A stretch of 50,573 nt of DNA, taken from a bacterium (GTDB lineage Bacteria > Armatimonadota > Abditibacteriia > Abditibacteriales > Abditibacteriaceae). Shown piece after piece: positions 24,850-34,177 of this stretch; position 1 is the stretch's first letter, and every line of letters starts with the position of its first letter. The stretch spans positions 1-50,573 of the forward strand of contig SDZD01000048.1 of NCBI GenBank assembly GCA_004172935.1, in the 5' to 3' direction. A model generated the notes under the pieces. The model saw nothing but the letters and a program-made list of their open reading frames with translations. It made no database searches and was not told the origin of the DNA. A program made the translations under genes and the position numbers.

Positions 24850-26301
24850 TTAAGCGAGTGCGCCTTCTGCCACAGGCATCACAGGTGCTTCGTCTACGGC
24901 GTAGGCCTCTTCCGCGTGTTGCGAAATATCGAGGCCCAAATATTCGGCTTCTTCGGTCACGCGCAGCCCCAGCGTCAAATCAATCGCCTTCAGCAAAAAG
25001 AACGACATGACAAATGCAAAAGCCGCCACTACGAAGATACACCCTGTTTGTTTCAGGAAGATTTGTGTGCCGCCTTCCAACAAACCTGGAAGCGCTAGCG
25101 CGTTTAGCCCATTTTGGGCGAGCGCCCCCGTCGAGAACACGCCCGTCAATACCGCGCCCGTCATGCCACCAACACCATGAACTGCAAAAACATCCAACGA
25201 ATCGTCCACTGGTCCACGTGAACGGCACCACACCATCAGATAGCAAACGCCAGTCGCAATCGCGCCAATCAGGATGGCGCCCATCGGTGAAACGAAGCCC
25301 GATGCTGGAGTGACGGCCACCAATCCAACCACGATACCTGTAACAGCTCCCAGCGAGGTAATGGCGCGACGCATGATGAGGTCAATCATCATCCACGTGA
25401 ACATCGCCGCACAGGCCGCAAACACGGTGTTCGCAACCGCCAGAGCGCCCAAAGCATCCGCGTGCAGCGACGAACCACCGTTAAAGCCGCACCAGCCTAT
25501 CCACAACAGCGAGCCACCCAACAAACACAATGGTAGTGAGTGCGGGTTCATGGCGACCTGCCCATAGCCGCGACGCCGGCCAAGCAGAATAGCGGCAGCC
25601 AGAGCCGAGAAGCCAGCTGATGTGTGAACGACGGTGCCTCCTGCAAAATCCATCACTCCCTGCGCGCCAATCCAGCCGCCCGGCGACCAAACCCAATGGG
25701 CAATCGGGCAATACACCAGCAAGCCCCACAACGAGATGAACACGAGGTAGGAGGTGAATTTCACTCGCTCCACAAGCGCCCCCGAAATAAGAGCCGGAGT
25801 AATCAAGAAGAACATCGCCTGAAACAGCGAATGAACAGAAATCGGAATCGAAGGTGAGGCAACGTGAGCGGTCTTCGTGACGAAGTTGGTCAGCCCCACG
25901 AATTCAGTGCCGCCAATCCAGGCGTTCGCCGAACCACCGTTGCCAAAAGCAATCGAGTAGCCGCCAACGGCCCACAACAAACCCAAAACGGCCATCGCTC
26001 CCAACGACATCATCAGGGTGTTAAGCACGTTTTTGGTGCGAACCAGACCTCCATAAAAGAAGGCCAGTCCCGGTGTCATTGCTAACACCAAAACACTGGC
26101 GACAAGCACCCAGGCCGTGTCTCCCGTATCGAGTTTGAGTGGCGTCGCATTGGAGACAGCAGGACTACTTGCCTGGGCAAGAGCGCCTGTCGCTGAGCAT
26201 AAAAGAGTGGTGAGAGCCAGAGTACCTGCTGATAGTGCGCGCAGGGGACGCGGTGAGGAATCCGCGATAAGCTCAGTAGAAAAAGATGGAGAAGGTATCA
26301 C
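24850..26301 (-). CDS. amt: Ammonium transporter (Amt/MEP/Rh family)
   Basis: 483 residues. An N-terminal signal-like hydrophobic stretch ending in GALAQ precedes the Amt core of eleven membrane helices. Signatures: FFYGGLVRTKNVLNTLMMS, the pore histidines in GGTVVHTSAG and DVFAVHGVGG, GWCGFNGGSSL and GAILIGAIATGVCYL. The C-terminus carries LGLRVTEEAEYLGLDISQH, the segment that contacts PII proteins, but no glnK is adjacent. The family takes up ammonium or ammonia. The 279-bp leader 26302-26580 contains the TGGCTTTATAAAGCCA palindrome about 100 bp before the start and no gene. Confidence 0.96.
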   Translation of the reverse strand: MIPSPSFSTELIADSSPRPLRALSAGTLALTTLLCSATGALAQASSPAVSNATPLKLDTGDTAWVLVASVLVLAMTPGLAFFYGGLVRTKNVLNTLMMSLGAMAVLGLLWAVGGYSIAFGNGGSANAWIGGTEFVGLTNFVTKTAHVASPSIPISVHSLFQAMFFLITPALISGALVERVKFTSYLVFISLWGLLVYCPIAHWVWSPGGWIGAQGVMDFAGGTVVHTSAGFSALAAAILLGRRRGYGQVAMNPHSLPLCLLGGSLLWIGWCGFNGGSSLHADALGALAVANTVFAACAAMFTWMMIDLIMRRAITSLGAVTGIVVGLVAVTPASGFVSPMGAILIGAIATGVCYLMVWCRSRGPVDDSLDVFAVHGVGGMTGAVLTGVFSTGALAQNGLNALALPGLLEGGTQIFLKQTGCIFVVAAFAFVMSFFLLKAIDLTLGLRVTEEAEYLGLDISQHAEEAYAVDEAPVMPVAEGALA

Positions 26302-26402
26302 AAGAACTACGAAGTGGCACAGATTTCATACAGCTTTCCGTGCTTAAATCTACCTCATCGGCTTGTGTGCATCTCACTGTTCTTGCCACTTAGTTTGCTC
26401 TC

Positions 26403-26422
26403 AGTTTGGCTTTATAAAGCCA
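26403..26422. repeat. Second copy of the TGGCTTTATAAAGCCA palindrome
   Basis: Twenty bases are identical to 19435-19454, and the inner 16 bp form a perfect palindrome. It lies about 100 bp upstream of the amt start and about 160 bp beyond the stop of the P-loop gene. Unlike the first copy, no T-run follows on either strand, which favours a protein-binding site or dispersed repeat over a terminator. Confidence 0.55.
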
Positions 26423-26580
26423 TATTTAACCTGCCAGAAACAAAAAGCCTTCTTTGTGAATGGGGTATTTCGAGGGCGTCGTCAATGAATATAACTGCTC
26501 TCAATTATAAAGGGGGAATGAGTCCATGCTCTTGGCTTCAAGGCACTATAACAGGGCCATTTTATGACTTGGCTAAGGCT

Positions 26581-27201
26581 CTATTCCCACCACTGTCCGC
26601 GCAAAATAGCGGCTTGTCCAGCGAGTGCCGACCTGCACCACTGCAACGCGGCGGCAGCAACCTCTTCGCGGTCGAGTTCAGTGGTGTCGATTTCATCAAA
26701 ACGCCAGCGCGGGTCACCTGCTTGCCACTCCTTCCAGCGGCCCCACTGCATTTCCTCCCACGCGCCTTGATGAACCACGATAGGCAGATGCTGTGGATTG
26801 CGTGCGTGTTCGCGCATCCACTCCGCGAATGCGAGGTGTTGCCCCCAGTAATTCTCTGGTTCGCCGCGTCCTGCTAATCGGGCTTTTTGGGCTTCGGGGC
26901 GCACATCAAGCAGACACACTGCAATGCCATTCAATAATGGAGCAGAAGGCGCTGCCAACAACTCGCCGGGAGGCACAGGGTCTCCCGCCAATAGCAAATG
27001 CTTTCCTTGCTCCTGTAACTTGAGTGCATGTTGCACCGCAAATTCCACTGTCTGCTGCCGCCATGCCACATCAGGAACGGCGGGGATCGGCACAAGAGAA
27101 ACCAGTTCCACGCTCTCTACCTGCGGAGCTAACTCTGCTTCGATGCTGCGCCGTACCGTCGATTTGCCAACGCAACTCGCGCCTGTAATCAGCAGTAACA
27201 T
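26581..27201 (-). CDS. P-loop NTPase / small-molecule kinase-like protein
   Basis: 206 residues starting MLLLITGASCVGKSTVRRSI, a textbook Walker A at the very N-terminus. LLLAGDPVPPGELLAAP and ICVLLDVRP-like text (AVCLLDVRPEAQKARLAGRGEP) resemble the base- and LID-type regions of nucleotide or sugar kinases of the AAA_17/shikimate-kinase-like group. Several conserved Trp residues follow. Family identity beyond P-loop kinase is uncertain. It is separated from amt by 279 bp, so it is likely a separate transcript. Confidence 0.75.
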   Translation of the reverse strand: MLLLITGASCVGKSTVRRSIEAELAPQVESVELVSLVPIPAVPDVAWRQQTVEFAVQHALKLQEQGKHLLLAGDPVPPGELLAAPSAPLLNGIAVCLLDVRPEAQKARLAGRGEPENYWGQHLAFAEWMREHARNPQHLPIVVHQGAWEEMQWGRWKEWQAGDPRWRFDEIDTTELDREEVAAAALQWCRSALAGQAAILRGQWWE

Positions 27202-27379
27202 AGGGATAATTTTATCTGTGGTAGGGAAAAACTATCCCAGAGTGTGAATAAGTCGGTGCTGTTCAGAAAACAGTCGCTTCAATGAAAATCGGGTTTTTAA
27301 CTGGGCATTGAAAATAACGAGAAAAGACTCAGTGCCAAGGCTATTGCCTCATAAATTAGGTTCGCTATCCTCAAATAAG

Positions 27380-27426
27380 CCTCGTTTGCGGGCGCGTGTT
27401 GCGCGTCTGACGAAGACGAGGTTTTT
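27380..27426 (+). promoter_or_regulatory. Terminator-shaped hairpin in the dnaE leader
   Basis: CCTCGT (27380-27385) pairs with ACGAGG (27416-27421), followed by T5. An inner GCGC-GTGTT-GCGC stem and a competing CGTCT-GACGA-AGACG stem lie between. The GAGG of the right arm is the only Shine-Dalgarno candidate for the ATG at 27432, so folding would hide it. The remaining gap 27202-27379 shows nothing clear. Confidence 0.35.
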
Positions 27427-27431
27427 GTCCC

Positions 27432-30400
27432 ATGAGTAAGTGTCCCTGCGGTTTTTGCCATCTCCACGTCCATTCTGAATATTCCCTGTTAGACGGGGCT
27501 AACCGCATCAAAGACATGGCCAAGCGCGCCGCCGCGCTTGATATGCCCGCCCTCGCCATCACCGATCACGGCGTTATGTATGGTGCCGTCGATCACTATA
27601 CCGCTTGCAAAGCCGAAGGCATCAAGCCCATTATTGGTGTCGAAGCCTACGTGGCTCCGCGCAAGCACACGGACAAAGATTCGCAACTCGACTCGCAAAA
27701 ACAGACCCGTCACCTCACGCTGTGGGCGAAGAATAAGAAGGGCTATGAGAACATGGTCAAGCTCACTTCAACCGCTCACCTCAAGGGCTTTTACTACAAA
27801 GCGCGCGTTGACCACGAGCTGTTGGCGCAACATGCTGAGGGCATCATTTGTGGTTCGGCGTGTTTGGGCGGCGAGGTGCCGCAGCTTATCATGGCGAAGA
27901 AGTTCGACGAAGCCGTCGAACGCGCCGAGATGTACCGTGACATGTTCGGGAAAGAGAACTACTTTCTCGAACTGATGGACCACGATCTCACAGGCCAGAG
28001 CGAAGTCAACGACCGCCTCATCGACATCCACCACAAGACCGGAATCCCTCTCATCTGCTCCAATGACGCCCACTATCTGCGTCGCGAGGACGAGGAGATG
28101 CACAAGATTCTGGTTTGCATCGGCACCAACACGACAGTCCAAAGCGCGGCTCTGCACTATGGACCGAACTTCTACCTCAAAGATAAAGAGGAGATGTGGG
28201 ACAAGTTCAAGCATGTCCCCTCAGCGCTGGAAAACACCATTCGTATCGCCGACATGGTCGATCTGGAACTCGACCTGAAGACGACCCACTTCCCCAACTA
28301 CGACGTTCCAGACGGCCACGACAAAACCTCCTACCTGCGCTACTTGTGCAAGCAGCGTTTCGATAAGCGCTACCCGCCGGGCCACCCTCGCCGCGCCGAA
28401 GCCATTCCGCGCATGGAATACGAGCTTAATGTCATCATCGACAAGGGCTACCCCGGCTACTTCCTGGTGGTTCAGGACTTCATCAACTGGTCTAAAGAGC
28501 GCGGCATCTTGGTCGGTTGCCGAGGTAGCGCGGCTGGATGCCTGGTCTCCTATGTATTGGGCATCACCAACCTCGACCCATTGCCCTATGGTCTGTTGTT
28601 CGAGCGTTTCTTGAACCCAGAGCGCGTCTCCATGCCCGACATCGACGTGGACTTCCCCGATAAGCGCCGCGATGAAGTGATGAAGTACGTCACCGATAAA
28701 TACGGCAAAGATAAAGTCGCGCAGATCATCACCTTCGGAACGCTCGCCGCCCGCGCTGCCGTCAAGGACACCGCGCGTGCCACCGGCCTCGAACTCAAAC
28801 TTGCCGATCAGGTCGCCAAGCTCATTCCGGCCATCCCCTCGCAGCCCATCACCATCAAAAGGGCCATCGCCGAAGTGAAAGAACTGCGCGATTTGTACGA
28901 GTCGGATTCAACGGTTCGCACGTTGCTCGACCGCGCCCAAAACATCGAGGGCATGACGCGCCACTCGTCGCGCCACGCCTGCGGAGTTGTCATCGGCGAT
29001 GCCCCTCTCGACACGATGGTACCGCTCGAAGAAAAAGACGGCCTCGTTGTCACTCAGTACCACGCCAAAGCGGTTGAGAAAATCGGCTTGGTGAAAATGG
29101 ACTTTCTGGGATTGACTAACAACTCGGTCATCGACGAAAGCCTGACTCTCATCAAAGAACGCTACGGCGACGACATCGACCTCGAAACCCTCGCCCTCGA
29201 CGACAAAAAGGTTTACGACATGATGGGCAAAGGCGATGGCATCGCTGTCTTCCAGATGGAAGGCAGCGGTATGCGCAACCTGTTGCGCGAAATGAAGCCG
29301 GAAAACCTGGAGCACATCATCGCCCAGATTTCGCTCTACCGTCCCGGCCCGATGGAAGACATCCCTATCTATATCAAAGGTCGTCACGGCGGCGAGGTCA
29401 AATACCCTCACCCCAAGCTCGAACCCATCCTCAAAGAAACCTACGGAATGCTGCTCTATCAAGAGCAGGTTATGCGCGCGGCTCAGGAATTGGCCGGTTT
29501 CACAGGTGGTCAAGCCGACGAGCTGCGCGGAGCGATGGCGAAAAAGAAAGCGGATTTGATGGCGAAACTCAAACCGCTCTTCATCGACGGATGCGTCAAA
29601 AACAAAATCCGCCGCGAAGATGCTACCGAAATCTTCGATAAGATGGAGACCTTTGCGAAGTACGCGTTTAACAAGTGCGCCTTCGCAAAGACGAAGGTGT
29701 ATTTGCCCGATGGCTCTTCAATGACGCTAGCGAAGGCGTTCGTGGATCAACCTACCGAATTGATGGCGATGTGGCCCGATGGCGAAGTGCGACCGCATAA
29801 GGTAGCGCGTATCGTCAAAACGGGACGTAAAGCGTTGCTCAAAATCACGACGCAAAAAGGTCGTGTCATCAAAATTACCCCTGAACACCGTTTGCTTTCG
29901 ACGGAAGGATATGTCGAAGCGCAAAACATGCGCGTTGGGATGGAATTGATGACGATGCCGCACTTCTGGCGTGGTCTGCCAGAACAGGCACGTGAGGCGA
30001 GGCGTGAGAACATGCGTCGCGTCAACAAACATCCTGAGCGCCAGAAGTGGGCCGGAGAGCAATCCGTGCGTATGAAGGCATATCAGGCCGCGCGCCCACT
30101 CGAAGATAAACAGGCTCACATGAAACGGATGCATGAACTGCATCCCGACTTGACGCGCGCGGGCGTAGCGGCCATGCATGACCGCGTCAAATGGCTAATT
30201 GCCAATGACCCGGAGTGGCGCCAGAACTGGACTCAGAAAAGTTTGGCTAATGTGCGGGCTTGCTATGATACCGGACCTGGTTGGGGGCGTTGCTCGATTG
30301 CCTCCAACGGAATGTGGTGCGTCAGCCAGAACGAACGCGGTATGTGCGAGTGGTTGATCTCACAGAACATCAAGTTCGAGATGCACCGCGTGTTGCCCGA

Positions 30401-32321
30401 AGGCCGCATCTGCGACTTCTATTTCGCGGGCATCTATTGGGAGATGGATGGACTCGACCGCGCCGATAGCTACTTCGAGGAAAAGTACGGCGATTTGCCA
30501 TATGTCGTTGTTACGCCCGAAGATTTCAAGTTCAAAGTCGAACACCATCTTCAACTGGCGCACGCGCAAAACGGCGACCCAATCGTGTCCATCGAAGAGT
30601 GCGGCGAAGGCATGACCTATGACGTTGAGATGGCTCCCGATGGCCCGCTCAACTACATCGCCAATGGCATCGTTTCGCACAACTCGCACGCAGCTTACTA
30701 TGGATTAGTTTCGTATTGGACTGGGTATCTCAAGGTCAATTACACAAGCGAATTTTTAGCTTGTAACATGACTTCGCGGCTGGATGCTAAGCCAAAGTTA
30801 CTTCCTGTTATTGATGATGCTCGTAAGCATGGCATTGATGTATTGCCACCTGATGTAAACGAGTCGAATCAGGACTTCACCGTTGTTGGAGTGCCGAAGA
30901 ACTCGCCGATCCGATTCGGACTTTTGGCTATCAAGGGCATTGGCGAGAACCCGGTTAACGCCATTCTGGAAGCGCGCCGCGAAGGCGGTAAATTTGTGTC
31001 GCTCCATGATTTCTGCGAGCGCGTGCCACTTCGCGGATGCAACAAGTCGTGCATTGAAACGCTCATTAAATCGGGCGCTTTCGATTCGATCCATCCGAAC
31101 CGCAAGGCGATGCTCGATGGGCTTGAAGGCGCGATTTCTTCGGGACAACGGGCACAAGCCGATGCTCTTACCGGGCAGACTTCGATGTTTGGCGAACCCT
31201 CCAGCGAAGCCGGACGCCCCAAAACGATGGGTAACTTAGCCGACTGCGAGGACTATTCGCGTGGCGAACGCTTATCGTGGGAGAAGGAGTACATCGGTTT
31301 GTACGTCTCCGACCATCCGCTAACACCATTCCGCGAATATCTCGAAACAGCGGGTATTCCCCTGTCCAAAATCACCGAAGAAAAAATGCTCGCCGATGGC
31401 GCGCGTGTCACTGTCGGTGGCTTGGTGACGACGATGCAAAAGCGCGTCGATAAAAACGGCAATACCTGGGCGAGCTTGACCCTCGAAGATTTGACGGGCC
31501 AGATCGACGTTTTGGCTTTCGCCAAAACATACGAGAAGTGCGGCGAAAATATCTCAGAGGACGCCAAGTTGCTCATAACCGGACGCTTGAGCGCCGATTC
31601 GCGCGGCGGCTTTGGTGGTGGCGGAGGTGAAGATAGCGACGACGATGTGCGCTTCAAAATCATGGCAGACGACATCCAGATCATTCCCGAAGACGCCGAA
31701 AACAGTTCGAACAAGCGAGCCAAACCGCTTGAAGACCGTATCGCGGGTATCAACGAGAAGGCCGAGAAAGCAGCTGAGCGCGCTGCCAGCGGCACTGGCT
31801 GGAATGGCGGCAATGGTGGCGGCGCTAAGGGCCATAAAATCCTCGAATCGCTCGGTAAAAGCGGCAACGGCTCGAATGGCCATTCCAACGGAAACGGCAA
31901 TGGCTCGAACGGGCACTCCAATGGTGGTGGTATCTCCATCAATCGCTCCAGCACGGCGACTATGGTGTTGCCTCCGCAAGATGCGACCCCACCTCCAGCA
32001 TTCCGTCCGTCTAGCCCTCCGCCTTCGTTTGACGATGGCCCCGCTTCAATCTCCCATGCCTTTGAAGTGCCTTACGAGGCCAGTGGAGATGTGCATTTGC
32101 ATATTCCCGCCAATCTCGCCACGCAGACGGTCATCAACAAACTGTACTCCGTGGTGCGCCGCCACCGTGGCGCCAAACAGGTATGGATTCACCTCGATAA
32201 CGGGCACGAGATGGTGCAGATGAAAGTGTCGGCGAACTTCTGGGTGGACGCGACACAGCAGTTCTGCGAAGATGTCGCCGCCTTGTTGGGCGATGAAAAC
32301 ATCGTGCCACCAGAAGACTAA
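27432..32321 (+). CDS. dnaE: DNA polymerase III alpha subunit containing an intein
   Basis: 1629 residues precursor, about 1293 after removal of an intein (residues 749-1084). A PHP domain comes first (HLHVHSEYSLLDG, ITDHGVMYG), after an unusual Cys-rich N-terminus (MSKCPCGFC). The C-family polymerase catalytic residues are Asp403 and Asp405 in MPDIDVDFPDKRR and Asp557 in KMDFLGL. A helix-hairpin-helix region and a clamp-binding-like QTSMF (1249-1253) follow, then an OB fold (VTVGGLVTTMQKRVDKNGN). A Gly/Asn/Ser-rich linker with repeated GSNGHSNG leads to a C-terminal domain. This is the replicative polymerase. The start is the only good ATG. Confidence 0.98.
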   Translation: MSKCPCGFCHLHVHSEYSLLDGANRIKDMAKRAAALDMPALAITDHGVMYGAVDHYTACKAEGIKPIIGVEAYVAPRKHTDKDSQLDSQKQTRHLTLWAKNKKGYENMVKLTSTAHLKGFYYKARVDHELLAQHAEGIICGSACLGGEVPQLIMAKKFDEAVERAEMYRDMFGKENYFLELMDHDLTGQSEVNDRLIDIHHKTGIPLICSNDAHYLRREDEEMHKILVCIGTNTTVQSAALHYGPNFYLKDKEEMWDKFKHVPSALENTIRIADMVDLELDLKTTHFPNYDVPDGHDKTSYLRYLCKQRFDKRYPPGHPRRAEAIPRMEYELNVIIDKGYPGYFLVVQDFINWSKERGILVGCRGSAAGCLVSYVLGITNLDPLPYGLLFERFLNPERVSMPDIDVDFPDKRRDEVMKYVTDKYGKDKVAQIITFGTLAARAAVKDTARATGLELKLADQVAKLIPAIPSQPITIKRAIAEVKELRDLYESDSTVRTLLDRAQNIEGMTRHSSRHACGVVIGDAPLDTMVPLEEKDGLVVTQYHAKAVEKIGLVKMDFLGLTNNSVIDESLTLIKERYGDDIDLETLALDDKKVYDMMGKGDGIAVFQMEGSGMRNLLREMKPENLEHIIAQISLYRPGPMEDIPIYIKGRHGGEVKYPHPKLEPILKETYGMLLYQEQVMRAAQELAGFTGGQADELRGAMAKKKADLMAKLKPLFIDGCVKNKIRREDATEIFDKMETFAKYAFNKCAFAKTKVYLPDGSSMTLAKAFVDQPTELMAMWPDGEVRPHKVARIVKTGRKALLKITTQKGRVIKITPEHRLLSTEGYVEAQNMRVGMELMTMPHFWRGLPEQAREARRENMRRVNKHPERQKWAGEQSVRMKAYQAARPLEDKQAHMKRMHELHPDLTRAGVAAMHDRVKWLIANDPEWRQNWTQKSLANVRACYDTGPGWGRCSIASNGMWCVSQNERGMCEWLISQNIKFEMHRVLPEGRICDFYFAGIYWEMDGLDRADSYFEEKYGDLPYVVVTPEDFKFKVEHHLQLAHAQNGDPIVSIEECGEGMTYDVEMAPDGPLNYIANGIVSHNSHAAYYGLVSYWTGYLKVNYTSEFLACNMTSRLDAKPKLLPVIDDARKHGIDVLPPDVNESNQDFTVVGVPKNSPIRFGLLAIKGIGENPVNAILEARREGGKFVSLHDFCERVPLRGCNKSCIETLIKSGAFDSIHPNRKAMLDGLEGAISSGQRAQADALTGQTSMFGEPSSEAGRPKTMGNLADCEDYSRGERLSWEKEYIGLYVSDHPLTPFREYLETAGIPLSKITEEKMLADGARVTVGGLVTTMQKRVDKNGNTWASLTLEDLTGQIDVLAFAKTYEKCGENISEDAKLLITGRLSADSRGGFGGGGGEDSDDDVRFKIMADDIQIIPEDAENSSNKRAKPLEDRIAGINEKAEKAAERAASGTGWNGGNGGGAKGHKILESLGKSGNGSNGHSNGNGNGSNGHSNGGGISINRSSTATMVLPPQDATPPPAFRPSSPPPSFDDGPASISHAFEVPYEASGDVHLHIPANLATQTVINKLYSVVRRHRGAKQVWIHLDNGHEMVQMKVSANFWVDATQQFCEDVAALLGDENIVPPED
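29676..30683 (+). mobile_element. DnaE intein with a PD-(D/E)xK-like (Vsr/DUF559-type) endonuclease domain
   Basis: 336 residues inserted after Phe-Asn-Lys and before Ser1085. Splicing blocks: Cys1 in CAFAKTKVYLPDG (A), GRVIKITPEHRLLS with the block B His, TYDVEMAPDGPLNYIANG (F) and IVSHN with terminal Asn and +1 Ser (G). Between B and F there is no LAGLIDADG or HNH motif. Instead, intein residues about 205-290 read NERGMCEWLISQNIKFE, GRICDFYFAGIYWEMDG and PYVVVTPEDF, with Glu220, Asp247, Glu256 and Asp258. That is the layout of single-strand-size nuclease folds of the Vsr/DUF559 kind. A basic helical region precedes it, possibly for DNA recognition. The site is 3 residues downstream of the cyanobacterial split DnaE intein site. 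Confidence 0.9.
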
Positions 32322-32347
32322 TTCGAGGGCTTAAAGTCCTTATCTTG

Positions 32348-32381
32348 GTATGTAACCCGTTGATCTCAACGGGTTACATAC
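32348..32381. terminator. Hairpin terminator overlapping the glycosyltransferase 3' end
   Basis: Perfect 16-bp arms, 32348-32363 and 32366-32381, two bases apart. The right arm is the last coding residues (YVTR) and stop codon of the leftward gene. It lies 26 nt after the dnaE stop, so it may serve both convergent transcripts, although T-runs are short. Confidence 0.6.
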
Positions 32382-33841
32382 AGCCACGAATTTTTCTTTT
32401 GCATCACGAGTTCCACCTTCCGCTTTGCTGAAAGTTGATTGAGTACGATCTCGCGCTCTTGGCCGTAGGTGTGTGAGAAGATTAGCCAAATCTTACGGTT
32501 AGCAGGAAGTAGTGCATCAACTTCTTTCGCGTACTCTTGAGGATTTAAGCGATTGGCCTTGCTATAAACACGGTGCCCATTTGGGCTGCGGTAATAGTAC
32601 GAAAACGCCGAAACCGAGCCGTTGTAAACGTAAATGACATCATCGGTCTTCACCGATTTCGTCAGCAACCTCACCGCTGGCCTAATATCCTCGTCCCCTG
32701 TCACCATCAAATAATCTTTAGTGCGTTTCAGGCCCGCTACCCCCACAATGGCTATCGCGATGGTGGCAAAGATGACTCCCTTCTTTTGACTCAAAAGATA
32801 GGTGAAACCCAGTCCTGCAAAGACATAGATCATAGGGAGCAGAAACATAATTTGCCTTGCCCCATCGTACGGATATTTCCTCAGGCACGCCGCGATAAAT
32901 GTGCAGAGTAGGGGAACGACCAATAACTGCAAAGGCAGACGTTTCTTGAAATTGATAGCAAGCCCCAGCAGAAATAACGGCAACAGGCTCCAAATCGGGG
33001 GATACGCAAACGAAAAAATGCGAAACGTATTGCGAAATACCAATCGAAAGAGGGAAGCCGGAGAACCATCCCAATAGGCTCCCGCCAGATAATTGGAAGT
33101 CGCTGATGTCGCAAAACCTCCCGCTTGCATTTGGAATTTAAGCGACAGCGAATAAACCGCGAATACGGCGATAAGGGCGACGAGTTGGTTCACCACCCAC
33201 TGATAAAACAGCAACCTTTTCGCATCTGAATTTTGTTCCTTGTTGAATGCAAGATTCAGTAGCGAAATGATGGCGAGAGAAAATACCAGTAGCGACAGTC
33301 CGTACTGGCAAAAGACTGCCACTGCGCTCATCACCGATAACATCGCCCCATCTTTCCAGTTCGGCTTCTGAATATTCCTGACGAAAAAAGCAATCAACAG
33401 GCAGGCTACAAAGAAGGAAAGCGAATACTCACGAAGTTGCTGTGAATAAATCACCTGTGACTGCGAAATCGCCGCAACAAAAGCGCATAAATAAGCCCCG
33501 CCTCTCGGCATGAAATTCCGCGCCAGAAAATACATCGACGGGATCGCCGCGATGCCTGCAGCGCACGAAATAGAGCGTAACATCGACTCTGAATCTCCCA
33601 CTTGGATAATGAGATGCAACAGCACCGCAAACAAGGGAGGAGCGCTATTTCGAGTTGCGTTCTGGATAATAACGTCGCTGATATTCCCTTTGGAAATCCA
33701 GTACAACACGGCCTCATCTAACCACAATGGTTTGTAATCGAGATGGAATAGCCTGAGAACAGCCCCCAGAAGAGTGATGAGGCCTAAGACGACAAATGTG
33801 TTCTGACGCAGCGAACGGAGGAAGGAAAGTTGTTGAGTCAT
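32366..33841 (-). CDS. GT39/PMT-like membrane glycosyltransferase
   Basis: 491 residues with about ten to twelve membrane helices. LRLFHLDYKPLWLDEAVLY contains the LWLDEA motif of the first periplasmic loop, whose acidic residues are catalytic in GT39/GT83 enzymes that use polyprenyl-phosphate sugars. YSQQLREYSLSFF is the second conserved loop. A soluble C-terminal segment contains YVYNGSVSAFSYYYRSPNG. It likely adds a sugar to a protein, lipid or envelope glycan on the outer face of the membrane. The acceptor is unknown. The 216-bp gap 33842-34057 to the next gene shows no clear feature. Confidence 0.85.
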   Translation of the reverse strand: MTQQLSFLRSLRQNTFVVLGLITLLGAVLRLFHLDYKPLWLDEAVLYWISKGNISDVIIQNATRNSAPPLFAVLLHLIIQVGDSESMLRSISCAAGIAAIPSMYFLARNFMPRGGAYLCAFVAAISQSQVIYSQQLREYSLSFFVACLLIAFFVRNIQKPNWKDGAMLSVMSAVAVFCQYGLSLLVFSLAIISLLNLAFNKEQNSDAKRLLFYQWVVNQLVALIAVFAVYSLSLKFQMQAGGFATSATSNYLAGAYWDGSPASLFRLVFRNTFRIFSFAYPPIWSLLPLFLLGLAINFKKRLPLQLLVVPLLCTFIAACLRKYPYDGARQIMFLLPMIYVFAGLGFTYLLSQKKGVIFATIAIAIVGVAGLKRTKDYLMVTGDEDIRPAVRLLTKSVKTDDVIYVYNGSVSAFSYYYRSPNGHRVYSKANRLNPQEYAKEVDALLPANRKIWLIFSHTYGQEREIVLNQLSAKRKVELVMQKKNSWLYVTR

Positions 33842-34177
33842 CTACGGAGATTCTCTGTTGGGCGTAAACAAAATAATAAACAGTCATGTCTACGCCGCTT
33901 TATATCGAGACAGAAATTATATGCGAAATTGATTCAGCTCTAACAAAGACACCGCTCGCCCACGCATAGGGATAAAACAACGAGGCTGGGCACAGGGCAA
34001 ATCTGCATCATCTCCAAGAGCCGAGAGAACACGAAGGGGTGAAAAATTAATTTCACGATGAAAAATTCATCGCTTGGTCTAGGACAACTGGCCCTAAAAA
34101 ATTATCCCATTACCCTTTTACGGCATAAAGGTCGCGGTGAGAGCGCGGCCCACATCAATGTGTGGCGCTCTACTCTC

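Noticed and set aside
26314..26877. A rightward 187-codon frame across the amt leader and the P-loop gene
   Set aside because: It overlaps the clear Walker A protein on the other strand and begins in a non-coding, AT-rich leader.
29676..30683. Reading the dnaE insertion as an inserted gene or assembly error
   Set aside because: The frame is continuous, starts with Cys, ends His-Asn before Ser, and contains intein blocks A, B, F and G, so it is an intein.
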